A stretch of 20,958 nucleotides of DNA from Chara braunii. Its lineage: Eukaryota; Streptophyta; Charophyceae; Charales; Characeae. The notes under the pieces are model-generated. The model saw only the letters and a program-made list of their open reading frames with translations, did no database searches and was not told the DNA's origin. How positions within the stretch are numbered: position 1 is the stretch's first letter; each line of letters starts with the position of its first letter. The position numbers were made by a program, and so were the translations under genes. Positions 8,546 to 17,120 of the stretch are shown here, piece by piece. The stretch spans positions 562,378 to 583,335 of the forward strand of contig BFEA01000408.1 of assembly GCA_003427395.1 (NCBI GenBank). The letters are read 5' to 3'.

Positions 8546-8711
8546 CCCTTCCTATTCGGGCACCCTGGACCCGAACCACCCCTCCCCCGTTTGACGGCGC
8601 CCGCGCCAGCCTTGCTAGCGTCGTCCGCCGCCTTCTACCGCGGACCCCCCCCTACGCCCTTCGCTCACGCGACCTCTCCTGACCCCTTCCAGTCCGGCCC
8701 GTCACCTCCCC

Positions 8712-9001
8712 ATGGCCGACGGTGTGTCACACGCTGCCGAAACGACGACGACCACGACACAGGGCTCCACACCCGTGCCAACGGACCAGGGCCACCAGCC
8801 CCAGGGGGATCTGCACACCCTCCTCACCTCCCTCCTTGCACCCATCCAGGCGCAACTCGCGCCCTCGTGCCATTACAGGCGCAGGTGGCAACCCTTGCCG
8901 CCGACATGCAGCAACTCCAGGACGCTGTCGAGCGCATCGGTCCGGCACCGCTCGTGGCAGCGCGGGACCCTCTTGGCCGCGTCACGCAGGAGTTGGACTA
9001 A
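8712..9001 (+). pseudogene. gag: Frameshifted N-terminus of a gag-like protein
   Basis: An ATG at 8712 in a good CCCCATGG context opens a frame beginning MADGVSHAAE, then a Thr run and a helical stretch ending LLTSLLAPIQAQ near 8860. From about 8865 the coherent sequence continues in another frame with a coiled-coil-like stretch (LQAQVATLAADMQQLQDAVE), ending at a TAA at 8999-9001. Two halves that are complementary in character but in different frames indicate a single-base indel. An N-terminal coiled coil after a short polar segment, 2 kb downstream of an LTR and primer binding site, suggests the start of gag. No capsid homology, zinc knuckle, protease, reverse transcriptase or integrase follows, so the element is internally deleted or non-autonomous. 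Confidence 0.4.
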
Positions 9002-9454
9002 CCATGTCGCGAACACACAAACGGAGCTTCCTTAGACCGCTCCGGCCGAGTGCGCCAGCCATACCTCTCGCGAGCCCCTACAACAGGATAGGGCCTACGC
9101 GAGGCACAGCTTACCTCCACCTTACGGGAATTGTCACCTCCCTTCGGTGGGCGTATCCCCGCCGAGCTACCAGTCCACAGTACGAAAGCTACTCGGTTGC
9201 AGTCGCAGAGGTGGACCAGCCGGGGGCGTTTCCCGTTCGTTGTAGCATTGGGGGCACGAGCGGTAATACGCCTATCGGACCCGTACGCGAATCGCCATCT
9301 TGGGGGGCTGAAGTCCCAAGCGCGGTTCGTCGTCGGTCGACTAGGACTCAACCCACACACCACGCGCACACCACTCTACAATCACATACAAAAAAAAGAA
9401 CACACATACACACACACGAAACGACACAACACAAACAACACGACGACGCTCCTA
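9002..9454. other. No supported gene; A/C-rich simple tract at end
   Basis: Frames here are open through high GC but encode Arg/Pro/Thr-rich peptides without motifs. An A/C-rich tract (about 9355-9445, CACACA and AACACAA) lies at the right end. Confidence 0.5.
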
Positions 9455-9830
9455 GCCCCTTAGCAACCGTCCCATAACTCTCCGACGCGGAAATCGGATA
9501 AGCGTCACGCGCGAGACTTAGTATAAAATCGCGCGGGCATAGGGCTAAGCTCACATTGACTCGCCCATACTTGCGTGGCCCTCGCTAATCTCTAGGGTCG
9601 CGTTCGACACTCAAGTGTCGGCTGACAAGCGCCTCGAGGGGTAAACTCTCGACGCTGGACAATCGCCATGCGCGGTTGAAGACCACACCCTCTTTTGCAC
9701 CCTGCGCAGAGGGGTTGAGTAGACACCTTTAAGCTGTTGTGGCGGTCAAACATCAAGGGGTTTGACTTTGACGGCCGCCACGGAGTATAACGTTTAACCA
9801 TGAAAACGCAAAAAGGAAACTCACTCCAAT
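9455..9830 (+). repeat. Diverged TATA-bearing repeat unit, copy 1
   Basis: Shares ordered blocks with the unit at about 10050-10500, offset about 593 bp: CCCATAACTCT; CACGCGCG followed by ACTTAGTATAA(A/G)ATC; GGCT..GCGCCT..GGGGTAA; a GCTGG..AATCG block; CTTTTGCACCCTG (CTTCTGCACCCTG in copy 2); and a CGCAA(A/C)AAGGAAA end. TATAAAA lies at 9522-9528 and a 7+7 bp palindrome (CGACACT/AGTGTCG) at 9605-9620. It looks like a promoter or terminal-repeat unit of an unknown element. No coding frame is supported. Confidence 0.55.
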
Positions 9831-10049
9831 CCTCATTGGCTGATGGCCCTCAAAAATGGAAGGGGGTGGGCAAGCCCAAACGACGCGCGCGCGGAGGAGG
9901 CCCGGCATCCTACCCATTGGCTACCCGACGTCCGGGATAATGAGGCCCGTACGCGGACTCTCATAGGCCGATCGGGACTAGCCCCCCCCTGCCCACGTGC
10001 CGCTTCGCATTGCAAAAATCCCAAGTTTATTGGCCGTATCGCGCTCGTG

Positions 10050-10500
10050 GTCTTGCCACCTGACCCATAACTCTTTTAGTGCGGGACGCGCCGAGTGCCA
10101 CGCGCGCGAACTTAGTATAAGATCACGAGGACGCTGGACTTACACATACTATCTCGTTATGCAGCTTTACGCAAGTAACTGTAATGACGACGCATTATGT
10201 GGTGCCCATACCCAAATGGCTTATTCTAAGCCAATGGGGTCATCTCCGACGATCGGGTATTGGCTAAGGCGCCTGTAAAAAGGGGGGGTAACCCTTTAGC
10301 TGGCGCAAAATCGACCTTAGGGCCTTTCCGCCTTCTGCACCCTGAGGTGTCCCAAGGGGTGCGGGGTAAGACGGCCCCTAGGGCAGGAAGGGGTTTGGCG
10401 CGGTGGTGAGTTGTCTGGCGCATCACTAGCGGCGCGCTAGCCCTTCCGCTCGTAACTTTATCGTTACACCAAGATGAATCGCAACAAGGAAAAGAAACAA
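10050..10500 (+). repeat. Diverged TATA-bearing repeat unit, copy 2
   Basis: Second copy of the unit described at 9455-9830. The TATA motif is at 10116-10120. It contains short perfect hairpins at 10217-10233 (TGGCTTA/TAAGCCA), 10426-10440 (CTAGCG/CGCTAG) and 10452-10467 (GTAAC/GTTAC). Only the blocks near the TATA motif are strongly conserved between copies. Confidence 0.55.
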
Positions 10501-11315
10501 GAATTGGCGGGGGACATCCCCTCCCCTCTATTCACCCCAACCTTCGATGGACCCCTAGTACGCGGGCACTTCAGGCCGTGCTAGTTGCTTACGTAGGTAG
10601 ACATGCACTAACACACACATATGCACAAGAGGAGTAATTATTTGACGATCACTTCTCACAGTCATAGTGGGTCTCCTTCTGGTTATATATATATATATAT
10701 ATGTGTGTGTCTGTGGGACCGCAAGGCATCCCAACCAAGACCCCAAGTCTCTGAACATACCTGCAATCACATCAAAAGTCAAACAAGAGTCCACGCACTA
10801 CACGAAGTCAACTCCACCCCGTTCCTATTCCCATATCCCTTGCGTTAGCCATGCAAGCCCCATCCTCCAGCCTACCAACCTTAATTAAATACTCGGTACT
10901 TTTGTTAAATGGTCGTTCAATAAAAAGTCTGGGTGAAACCCTTAACAAACAAGAAGATCATCAGGGCTAAAGCCTTTTAGGTTGAGTATGGGGAGCGAGT
11001 AGGAATTGAGACGTGAACCGACGAATCGGCAACCGACCTGTTATCAATGATAACATCCTCAAGGGATCAGTTGAACCTAGTCCAAGTCCTGAATCAGGTC
11101 GATCAAGCTGGTCTGTAACACAAGACAGGTCAACGCCCAAGACTAAACCTGTAAGCCCTCCGCGAGCTATCTTCTATACACCGGCCCCGTCAAACTTCCT
11201 GGTAGGCAAACTAGGTCTGAGCCTAATCCTAGGTCAGGACTCAAAGAAAAGGTAGACCCTTGGCTTGGTTTCCCTTATACAGAGTGGGCTGCCAACTCTG
11301 CCACCTGTCATGATA
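10501..11315. other. Non-coding stretch with (TA)n/(TG)n tract and palindrome
   Basis: Contains (TA)n followed by (TG)n at 10684-10711 and a 17-bp palindrome (TGTTATCA-a-TGATAACA) at 11039-11055. The only frame of note (plus, 11013-11255, 80 codons, GTG start) has no recognisable feature. Nothing else is seen. Confidence 0.5.
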
Positions 11316-11728
11316 TAGTTTAACTCCTCTAAACTAAGAAAATTTTGGCAGCGCTTCCCGTAGGNAAACTGTCTTTCCATAATTTATATAAGCCTGAATA
11401 TGAAAGCAGGAATAGTCTTTGACTTTGTAAAGCTCAATTTTGTCTAACTCCCTGAATTAGCNGAAATTTGGGCAGCACCTCCTTTAAGAGGCGAGACTTC
11501 CCAGATTTCTACTAAGCCATATACGATTCAGACAGTTTGAACTTTTTGAAAAGTCAGAGATTTGTCTAACTCCTTGGATCTGCAGAAATTTCGGCAGCGC
11601 TTCCCGTGGGAAAAGTGGCTTACCAAGATTTATACAAGCCCAAGTATGAAAAAAGACCTCAGATAAATGCAGAAATCAAACTAAGTAAAAAAACTATCTT
11701 AGAAAATGCAGAAATTGAGTCTAACTCC
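11316..11728 (+). repeat. Tandem repeat of about 122 bp (3 units plus partial fourth)
   Basis: Units begin with (G/A)T(C/T)TAACTCC at about 11316, 11442, 11564 and 11719. Three share AGAAA(A)TTT.GGCAGC at 11347, 11471 and 11593 (spacings 124 and 122). After GGCAGC each has a short hairpin whose arms differ: TTCCC/GGnAA in unit 1, CCTC/GAGG in unit 2, TTCCC/GGGAA in unit 3. Two undetermined bases (11365, 11462) fall in this array. Confidence 0.75.
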
Positions 11729-11743
11729 TACAGCTCTTAGCAC

Positions 11744-11803
11744 GTGGCGAGACTCTACAGCAACTACCTATCAACTCAAACTTGGACTAGGTAGTGATGC
11801 CAC
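11744..11803 (+). other. Nested hairpin between the two arrays
   Basis: GTGGC (11744-11748) pairs with GCCAC (11799-11803), and ACTACCTA (11763-11770) with TAGGTAGT (11788-11795), around a 17-nt loop. All 13 pairs are Watson-Crick. It sits between the 122-bp tandem repeat and the conserved-core hairpin array. Confidence 0.6.
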
Positions 11804-11933
11804 TTAGTCCCATGCAGGCCAAACCACAAAAGTAAGTACTCTCACCAACCCCAGGTTGACTTTAGCAAACATTAGTTCACATTCTTTCAGTGTTTTAACC
11901 CTTTATACCTTGCTTACATAGGGCATTGGGATT

Positions 11934-12760
11934 GGTCATTCATCTTAGATTCAATGACCGTCCTCTGCCTTAGTAATACACGAACAGGCTGCACAACTAC
12001 TTTTCTCTTTGTTGGGCATGTGACTAAGTCATTCCTTTTAGAAACCATGCTTTGTCACCCTGAACTGTTTAAATAGCCAAGTTATATATATTTCTCTGCA
12101 CCTTAATCTTCAAAAGGAGGGCGTAGGGTTGAGCCATTCATCTTAGAAACAATGCTCATCCTGCCCAGGTTACTTTCAGTTACAGCTCTATGTTATACTC
12201 TTTTCGCTTGTGATAGGGCTATAGCCAGGCCATTCATCTTAGAAACAATACCTGGCTAGCCTTGTTCGTATATGAGTACATATATATATATCACAATATA
12301 GAGAATCTTATTCCTTTGTTCTTATTATGGTCCTGAGGCCTCAGACTTAGACCATTCATCTTAGAAACAATGTCTAGTCCTTTGGCCTGAATCCTCCCTC
12401 AGAATAAAACAACCAAGGAGAGATGAGCCATTCATCTTAGAAACAATGCTCACCTCCCCCTTTTTCAGCACACACAAATAAAAACAGAGTACCCTGGGTC
12501 CGACCCAGAGACTGTTTAGAAACCACCCAAGTAAACGGCGGCCAGACCATTCATCTTACAAACAACGTCTGGCCCACAAAAGTCAAGCAAACAATACCCC
12601 TCAGAAATAAGTAGCCAGGTCATTCATCTTAGAAACAATGTCTGGCACGATTAAAGAAAGACAACAACCAAGTCATTCATCTTAGAAATAATGCTTGGTT
12701 CTTCAGAAAACAGAATAAAACATAGCAGTCAGGCCATTCACCTTAGAAACAATGCCAGAC
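11934..12760 (+). repeat. Array of ten conserved-core, covarying-arm hairpins
   Basis: The core CATTCATCTTAGAAACAATG starts at 11937, 12030, 12135, 12231, 12353, 12429, 12548, 12621, 12674 and 12735. It is exact in four copies and has 1-3 changes in the others. CATT and AATG at its ends pair, leaving a 12-nt loop CATCTTAGAAAC. Outside the core, after one usually bulged C or T, the arms differ but stay complementary: GG(T)/(A)CC; GTGACtAAG/CTTtGTCAC; TGAG/CTCA; TAGCCAGG/CCTGGCTA; TAGA plus GAC/TCTA plus GTC; TGAG/CTCA; GGCCAGA/TCTGGCC; GCCAGG/TCTGGC; AACCAAG/CTTGGTT; GTCaGG/CCaGAC. Spacing between cores falls from about 76-122 bp to 53-73 bp along the array. Sequence between hairpins is largely unrelated. 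No coding frame spans it. Possible readings are structured RNA elements, cruciform protein-binding sites, or small hairpin mobile elements. No named family is recognised. Confidence 0.9.
12278..12291. repeat. Short (TA)n tract
   Basis: TA-dinucleotide run in the spacer between the fourth and fifth hairpins of the array. Confidence 0.8.
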
Positions 12761-14648
12761 CCCATAAGACCCGTCCAATCGCAAGAAAAATTGCCTTCCT
12801 CCCAACCTTCCCCCTGATGCAACCCCTTGTGACAATCTGCCTTCAGACAGTCAAGAAACTGAACCCCACATTATACAAACATTCCTTTAGTTGGTCTGAT
12901 TTGTATACTGAAAGTCAATCCAAAAGTCAAGGTAGAGGTCGCACTCAGCGTAGCCAAACAGTACATAGGGAGGAATGTAGGTAGGGTTTATACCGGGTTT
13001 ATAAGGGAAAGCAAAGGTTACCTCTAAGTTCCCTGCCTCCAGAACTCCTCCTGAGTCCCAGCAGGGTTCCCGCAATCGGTGGGGCAACCTCCCACAAAGG
13101 CCTTGGCGCGGATTACGGGTTAAAATCCCGCCTGCAGCCCTCCTCTCCGGACCAATGGGCTAGACTAAGAGTGAAAAGGGCAGAAAGAGAAGCATTAAGG
13201 CTCTCAGATACAAGAGGGGTGCACTCAGACTCGCATGAGAGGGCCTTTATATCTTAAGCGCCTGAGGGCCTCGCAATGATGGCCAAGTATCACAGCTCGG
13301 TCAACTCCCAAAGTCAAATAGCAGAACCAGCCTCTCCTGACAGACTCCTAGCTCAAAGTGGTAACCCCCTTTTGCAGTCACACCCCCTAGTTACGGCAGC
13401 AGCCTTTCCTTCCGCCCAGTCACCTTTCCGCACTATCCTTTTGCTTCCTCATCTGATGCTGCAGCCGTACGTTGGCGAACGCAGCAGCCTAAACGCAACC
13501 CCAGCAACTGCTTTAGCAGACACCTGCAGAACGCCCGGCTATGTGGCTGCGAGGGCCCCTTAGCTGCCAGGATACACAATAGTAGTTAGTGCCGACAGGC
13601 CTCCCTCGCAACCTATCCCCCTCTCCCCATGTCTTATCTGAGCCGCAGCCACGTCTGCTGTAGGCATAGCGCGCTCAGCCCCACAGTTCGACTTAGTATC
13701 CACAGCAGTCTGCAGTCTGTTTCTACCTTCTCAGTCAGCAGGATGAACATCGTGTCGGCCAACAAGTGAGTTTTCCCGCTTTGCTTTGGTTGGGATGGAC
13801 GGTGCCCTGGCCAAAGAGACAGGTGGGCGACCTCGCAGCCCCTGCGTTCAACAGGCTGAGCGGCTCACCAACCAACTTGTAAGCTCTCAGTCTCGCAACT
13901 CACTCCCTTGCTCTGGGCCAGCAGACAAGCCTGCAGCCCCTGCAGCCAATCTGCCATGGCTTAGCTCCACGGCTGAGAATCACATCGGCCAGCCCAGGCA
14001 AGTCCCCAACACGCGTTGGCCTCGCGCTGCCCCCTTTCGAGCGGAGGTAAGAACCAAATGAATCTTTCACTAGAGCATGGGAATAGCGCACTGCTAGTTC
14101 CGCCTTTCCGTCATGCTAGTACGCATGGCTCTGCCGCCACAGCATGGCGTTCGGTTCACCCCGCACCACCAATCCTGCATCACCCGTTCTAAGGTAGGTG
14201 CCCCCTCGCTCTATACTCCTCACCTTCTCGCCCCTTTCCACACGTTGCCCCGTCCGATCGATGCCACACCCCCCCCTCCGTGAGTAACGCCCTGCTTAGA
14301 ATACAGCCCATGCACCCCTTACAACAAGCAAACACTGGCCAGCTGGTAAGCCTCCAACCGTGCGGTTGCACGGTTGGCCTCCTGCCCATGCCATCAACAA
14401 CATGGGCAAAGCGGACGATCCTACCGCTACTGCACGGGAGATACGTTATCACGCTGTGCCAGATGTTCTACCGGACTGAAGCCTAGCATGGTGACGGGTA
14501 GCACGGGTCTTCGGGGAAGAAAAACGGTCGCGATGACGATAGTGATTGCGACTACGAGCAACACTTAAACAAGCTCCATCACCATGATAAACCCCTCCGG
14601 CTTGACGAAGACAAGTACCATGACCAACCACGTAGGGGGAACACAGCC
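12761..14648. other. No supported gene; scattered hairpins and splice-donor-like sites
   Basis: A long-loop hairpin (TATACAAA 12872-12879 with TTTGTATA 12900-12907) follows the array. Farther on are CTGCT/AGCAG (13508-13519), CCAACCGTG/CACGGTTGG (14354-14377) and GCCCATG/CATGGGC (14384-14407). Short plus-strand frames (for example 13276-13563) lack recognisable features. Donor-like GGTAAG occurs at about 14046 and 14345 and GGTAGG at about 14191, without clear partner acceptors. Confidence 0.45.
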
Positions 14649-15245
14649 ATGGCGATGACGATGGCGGGTGGTTCCTCTAATACAGAAGGTAAGTCTCTTC
14701 CTTCTCGTCTTTCTTCCTTGCTCGAAACAGCTGCACAGCCCTTTCCTTCCGTAGCGGCTTCGCGGTTTCTCCAGCGAGCAGAACTGGATGAATCTGCAGC
14801 TCAAACATGTGGGTATTCATTGCCACTACTTCGACCACGCTACGAGGTAAGCCACCTCTCTCCGCGCGGCTTGCCCCAGCTACTTCATTCGATGGGACAA
14901 GCAGCTCACCGGTCAACAGGTAAGCACCCCACCCCGCGACTAACCCACGCTAGTCTTGTAGATAGGCTGAACAAAAACGGAATGAATCATTCCCTAAAAC
15001 ACGGGTAGATGCATCCCCCTCTTTTAACTTCTTCCCCTCCACGCAGCTCCTACATCTCGTACCGCCAAAACCGTTGTTCAAACCGAAGTTCTAAATGCGC
15101 CATTCAATCCGCAGCATCTCAAAATCTTTGTTCGTTGAAATCGGTCCAGAAACGAGCTCGTCAACGGTCTCCTCCTTACTTCTCCGTAGCTCCCGACTCC
15201 TCCCGCGCACTGATCTTCTTACTAATCTCTGGTTTTACTAACTAA
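14649..15245 (+). CDS. Candidate short-intron gene, unknown product
   Basis: An ATG at 14649 opens a frame to a TAG at 15006. Inside it are GT..AG segments with good consensus: 14689-14730 (GTAAGT..AACAG, pyrimidine-rich), 14847-14879 (GTAAGC..CCAG), 14920-14961 (GTAAGC..CTAAC..TTGTAG) and 15005-15046 (GTAGAT..TTAAC..CGCAG). The first, third and fourth are each exactly 42 nt and the second 33 nt, so all are multiples of three. The fourth contains the only in-frame stop; skipping it keeps the frame open to a TAA at 15243-15245. The peptide (starting MAMTMAGG) has no motif I recognise. Upstream the frame could begin earlier through other donors. It may be a real short-intron gene, a spliced non-coding RNA or coincidence in pyrimidine-rich DNA. 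Confidence 0.25.
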
Positions 15246-16132
15246 ATACTAATTTTAACTGCGAATTCAGATTCGCCCTAGCCTAAACCCCCAGCCCCAA
15301 CTCCTACCTTGCTCGATTCCATTGGGAATTCAGCACCTCGCTCACTACAGGCTGCGCCCAACTCACTCGCTGCTATCTCCTTCGCTCCGCATGCACCCGG
15401 GGCCCTTCCCCGCCCAGGTCCATCTGTTCGTCCCTGCCTTCTGCCGGCCTCACTCCCTCCGCCTCTCTCTATAGCGCCCCAACTCACCCTCCTTACGGAT
15501 GTATCCGGTGCAGGATCGCGCTCGGATCCCTTTCGTCCTTCTTAGCACTCCACCCTCCTCTGTCTGCAACTCCGTGACACGGCGAGCGCTCCGCTGTCTA
15601 CCTCTCCTTGCTGCCCTGCGCTCGCAGCTGCCTAGCGTCCGGTCCCACAACTTTGCCACACTACAACCTGTCTTCCTTGCTATTTCGCGCTCCGCAGTTG
15701 AACCCCTCACCCCTCCGACTAACATTGCGCCTCTCTGCCAGCCTGCATCCGACCCCAACGTCTCACCACCCGTCACTCATCACCTCTCCACTATTCACTC
15801 CGCCCCTCTCGCCCTTGTTTCACGTTGTCGTCACCATTACTCCGTTTTTGCTGACCTCCTGTCCCAGCGCCCGCTCTCTCGTCACTCGATAGCGCGCCCA
15901 GCCTGCAGCAACGCGATGCATCGGAGCTCAATGGAAACCCACAAGGCTTGGTCGTTCCCCGAATTATGCCCGCCCCTCCCGCATAGGGGCCGCACTAGTC
16001 CTTTTAGCCTTGCTCCAGTCCTAGCGGATGATCCGCGGGGCTCAGTCGGGCCGCGCCCCGCGGTGTTGCCTCCTATCCCGAGGGAAACGGGACTGCTGCC
16101 TAATGGAAGGGAGGACAAAATATGACAAAGCC
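15246..16132 (+). other. C/T-rich stretch with long but unconvincing open frames
   Basis: A possible 3' splice site (TACTAAC about 35 nt before GAATTCAG at 15263-15270) could continue the candidate gene at 14649-15245. The 208-codon plus-strand frame at 15499-16125 is Pro/Ser/Arg/Leu-rich without motifs. An overlapping frame at 15309-15545 is equally open, and low stop density is expected in such C/T-rich sequence. I do not call a gene. Confidence 0.4.
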
Positions 16133-16173
16133 AAAAAAATAAAATAAATAAATAAAAAGAAAAACAATAAAAG
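16133..16173 (+). repeat. A-rich tract with several AATAAA-like motifs
   Basis: About 40 bp of A with interspersed T, G and C, directly after the stop of the 15499-16125 frame. It could be a poly(A)-like tail of a retroposed sequence or a natural polyadenylation region. No flanking target-site duplication is evident. Confidence 0.6.
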
Positions 16174-17030
16174 AATTTGTCCTATGTAGAGCCTACGATT
16201 TCCTAGGGCTGAACCGCTGGCACCTCGCCAGGCCCGTAGGTCAGCCTGTTGCCACACCCGCCAGCAAAAGCCTGAGGGGGATAGCCCCAACGGGCCCTCG
16301 ACCCCTCGGCTTCCTCCTCGCTGCTCCGCTGCGCCGCCGCTCCCGCACCGCCGTTCGCGTCTCGATCCTAGAACCTCTCTAGCAATAGCCCTGCACCATT
16401 ACCTATAAGGCTAGGCCCTAACTTGGGATCAGTGGGCGCCGCCTCCCATATAAAGTAGTACTGCAGTAGCGCAGCCCGGTACTCAGGGCCGAGGGGGACA
16501 TCGCAAGCCCTGCCCCCACCTATGGCCAGGCGCGGGGCTACCAACCAATCACGCCGGCCTCCCTGACTGTGCCACGGCCGCCCTACGTACCATCCTACCT
16601 ATCAGCCCTGCCGCCGGTCAGGCATAGTAAGCGAGGCCAACCCATTAATCATTGGAGTTGATCAAGAGTGCGACGTCAAGCCAGACGCCTGCGTCGGTGG
16701 CACGATCAAACGGGCAAAATCACACGCGCGCCTTGAAACTGCGCGCCCACTCACCCTACCCACTTAGATAACCTTGGCCCATACGCAGGTAGCCGTTTGA
16801 ACACACAGCCTGGACCATCAACCTCGCTGTCACTTAGAAAAACCAGGGCGAATACCCTTGCAAGGGCATTCGCGTTGACAGCCTACCGGACTATATTAAG
16901 CGACGTCCCCGTCGCTTCGCAAGATCAAAAAGCTATCAATCCATCCATACATAAAAATGCTGACGAGAAGGAACCAATCCGATCAGCCGACAGACTCAAG
17001 ATCGAGGCCCCCAGCGGTCCATGCCCACAC
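16174..17030. other. Non-coding, hairpin-dense stretch
   Basis: No gene is supported. Perfect or near-perfect hairpins include CCTAGGGC/GCCC-TAGG enclosing CTGGC/GCCAG (16202-16240), GCGCGC/GCGCGC (16726-16746), a 26-bp near-palindrome GCGAAT..CCCTTGCAAGGG..ATTCGC (16848-16873) and AAGCGAC/GTCGCTT (16898-16917). Confidence 0.55.
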
Positions 17031-17120
17031 AACTTTATGCTGCCAGGGTTTCAACCAAGGTCTCCATTGTCCTGACACTAGGACACCGGTGTACTACGCA
17101 TCAGGACTACAGCATAAGTT
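17031..17120 (-). repeat. tRNA-like fold with extended terminal stem
   Basis: AACTT-T-ATGCTG (17031-17042) pairs with CAGCATAAGTT (17110-17120), an 11-bp acceptor-like stem with one bulge. Between them, read on the minus strand, are an anticodon-arm-like hairpin TGTCCT/AGGACA (17068-17085, 6-nt loop), a B-box-like GGTTGAAACC (17056-17047) within an imperfect T-arm, and a D-arm-like segment containing GCGTAGTACACC. It is too irregular for a functional tRNA. I read it as a tRNA-derived pseudogene or SINE head. Confidence 0.4.

Noticed and set aside
11934-12760. CRISPR-like reading of the regularly repeated 20-mer
   Set aside because: Spacers vary from about 30 to 100 bp and contain arms complementary to each other, flanking decayed repeat remnants; no cas genes, and the host context is eukaryotic.
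11934-12760. Hammerhead ribozyme array
   Set aside because: The core contains GAAAC but no CUGAUGA box or matching three-stem layout in any copy.
13080-13150. tRNA gene suggested by ACGGGTTAAAATCCCG
   Set aside because: Only a T-arm-like hairpin is present; no matching acceptor, D or anticodon arms at the right spacing.
15499-16125. 208-codon plus-strand open frame
   Set aside because: C/T-rich DNA has few stop codons; the peptide is Pro/Ser/Arg/Leu-rich with no domain, and other frames overlap it.
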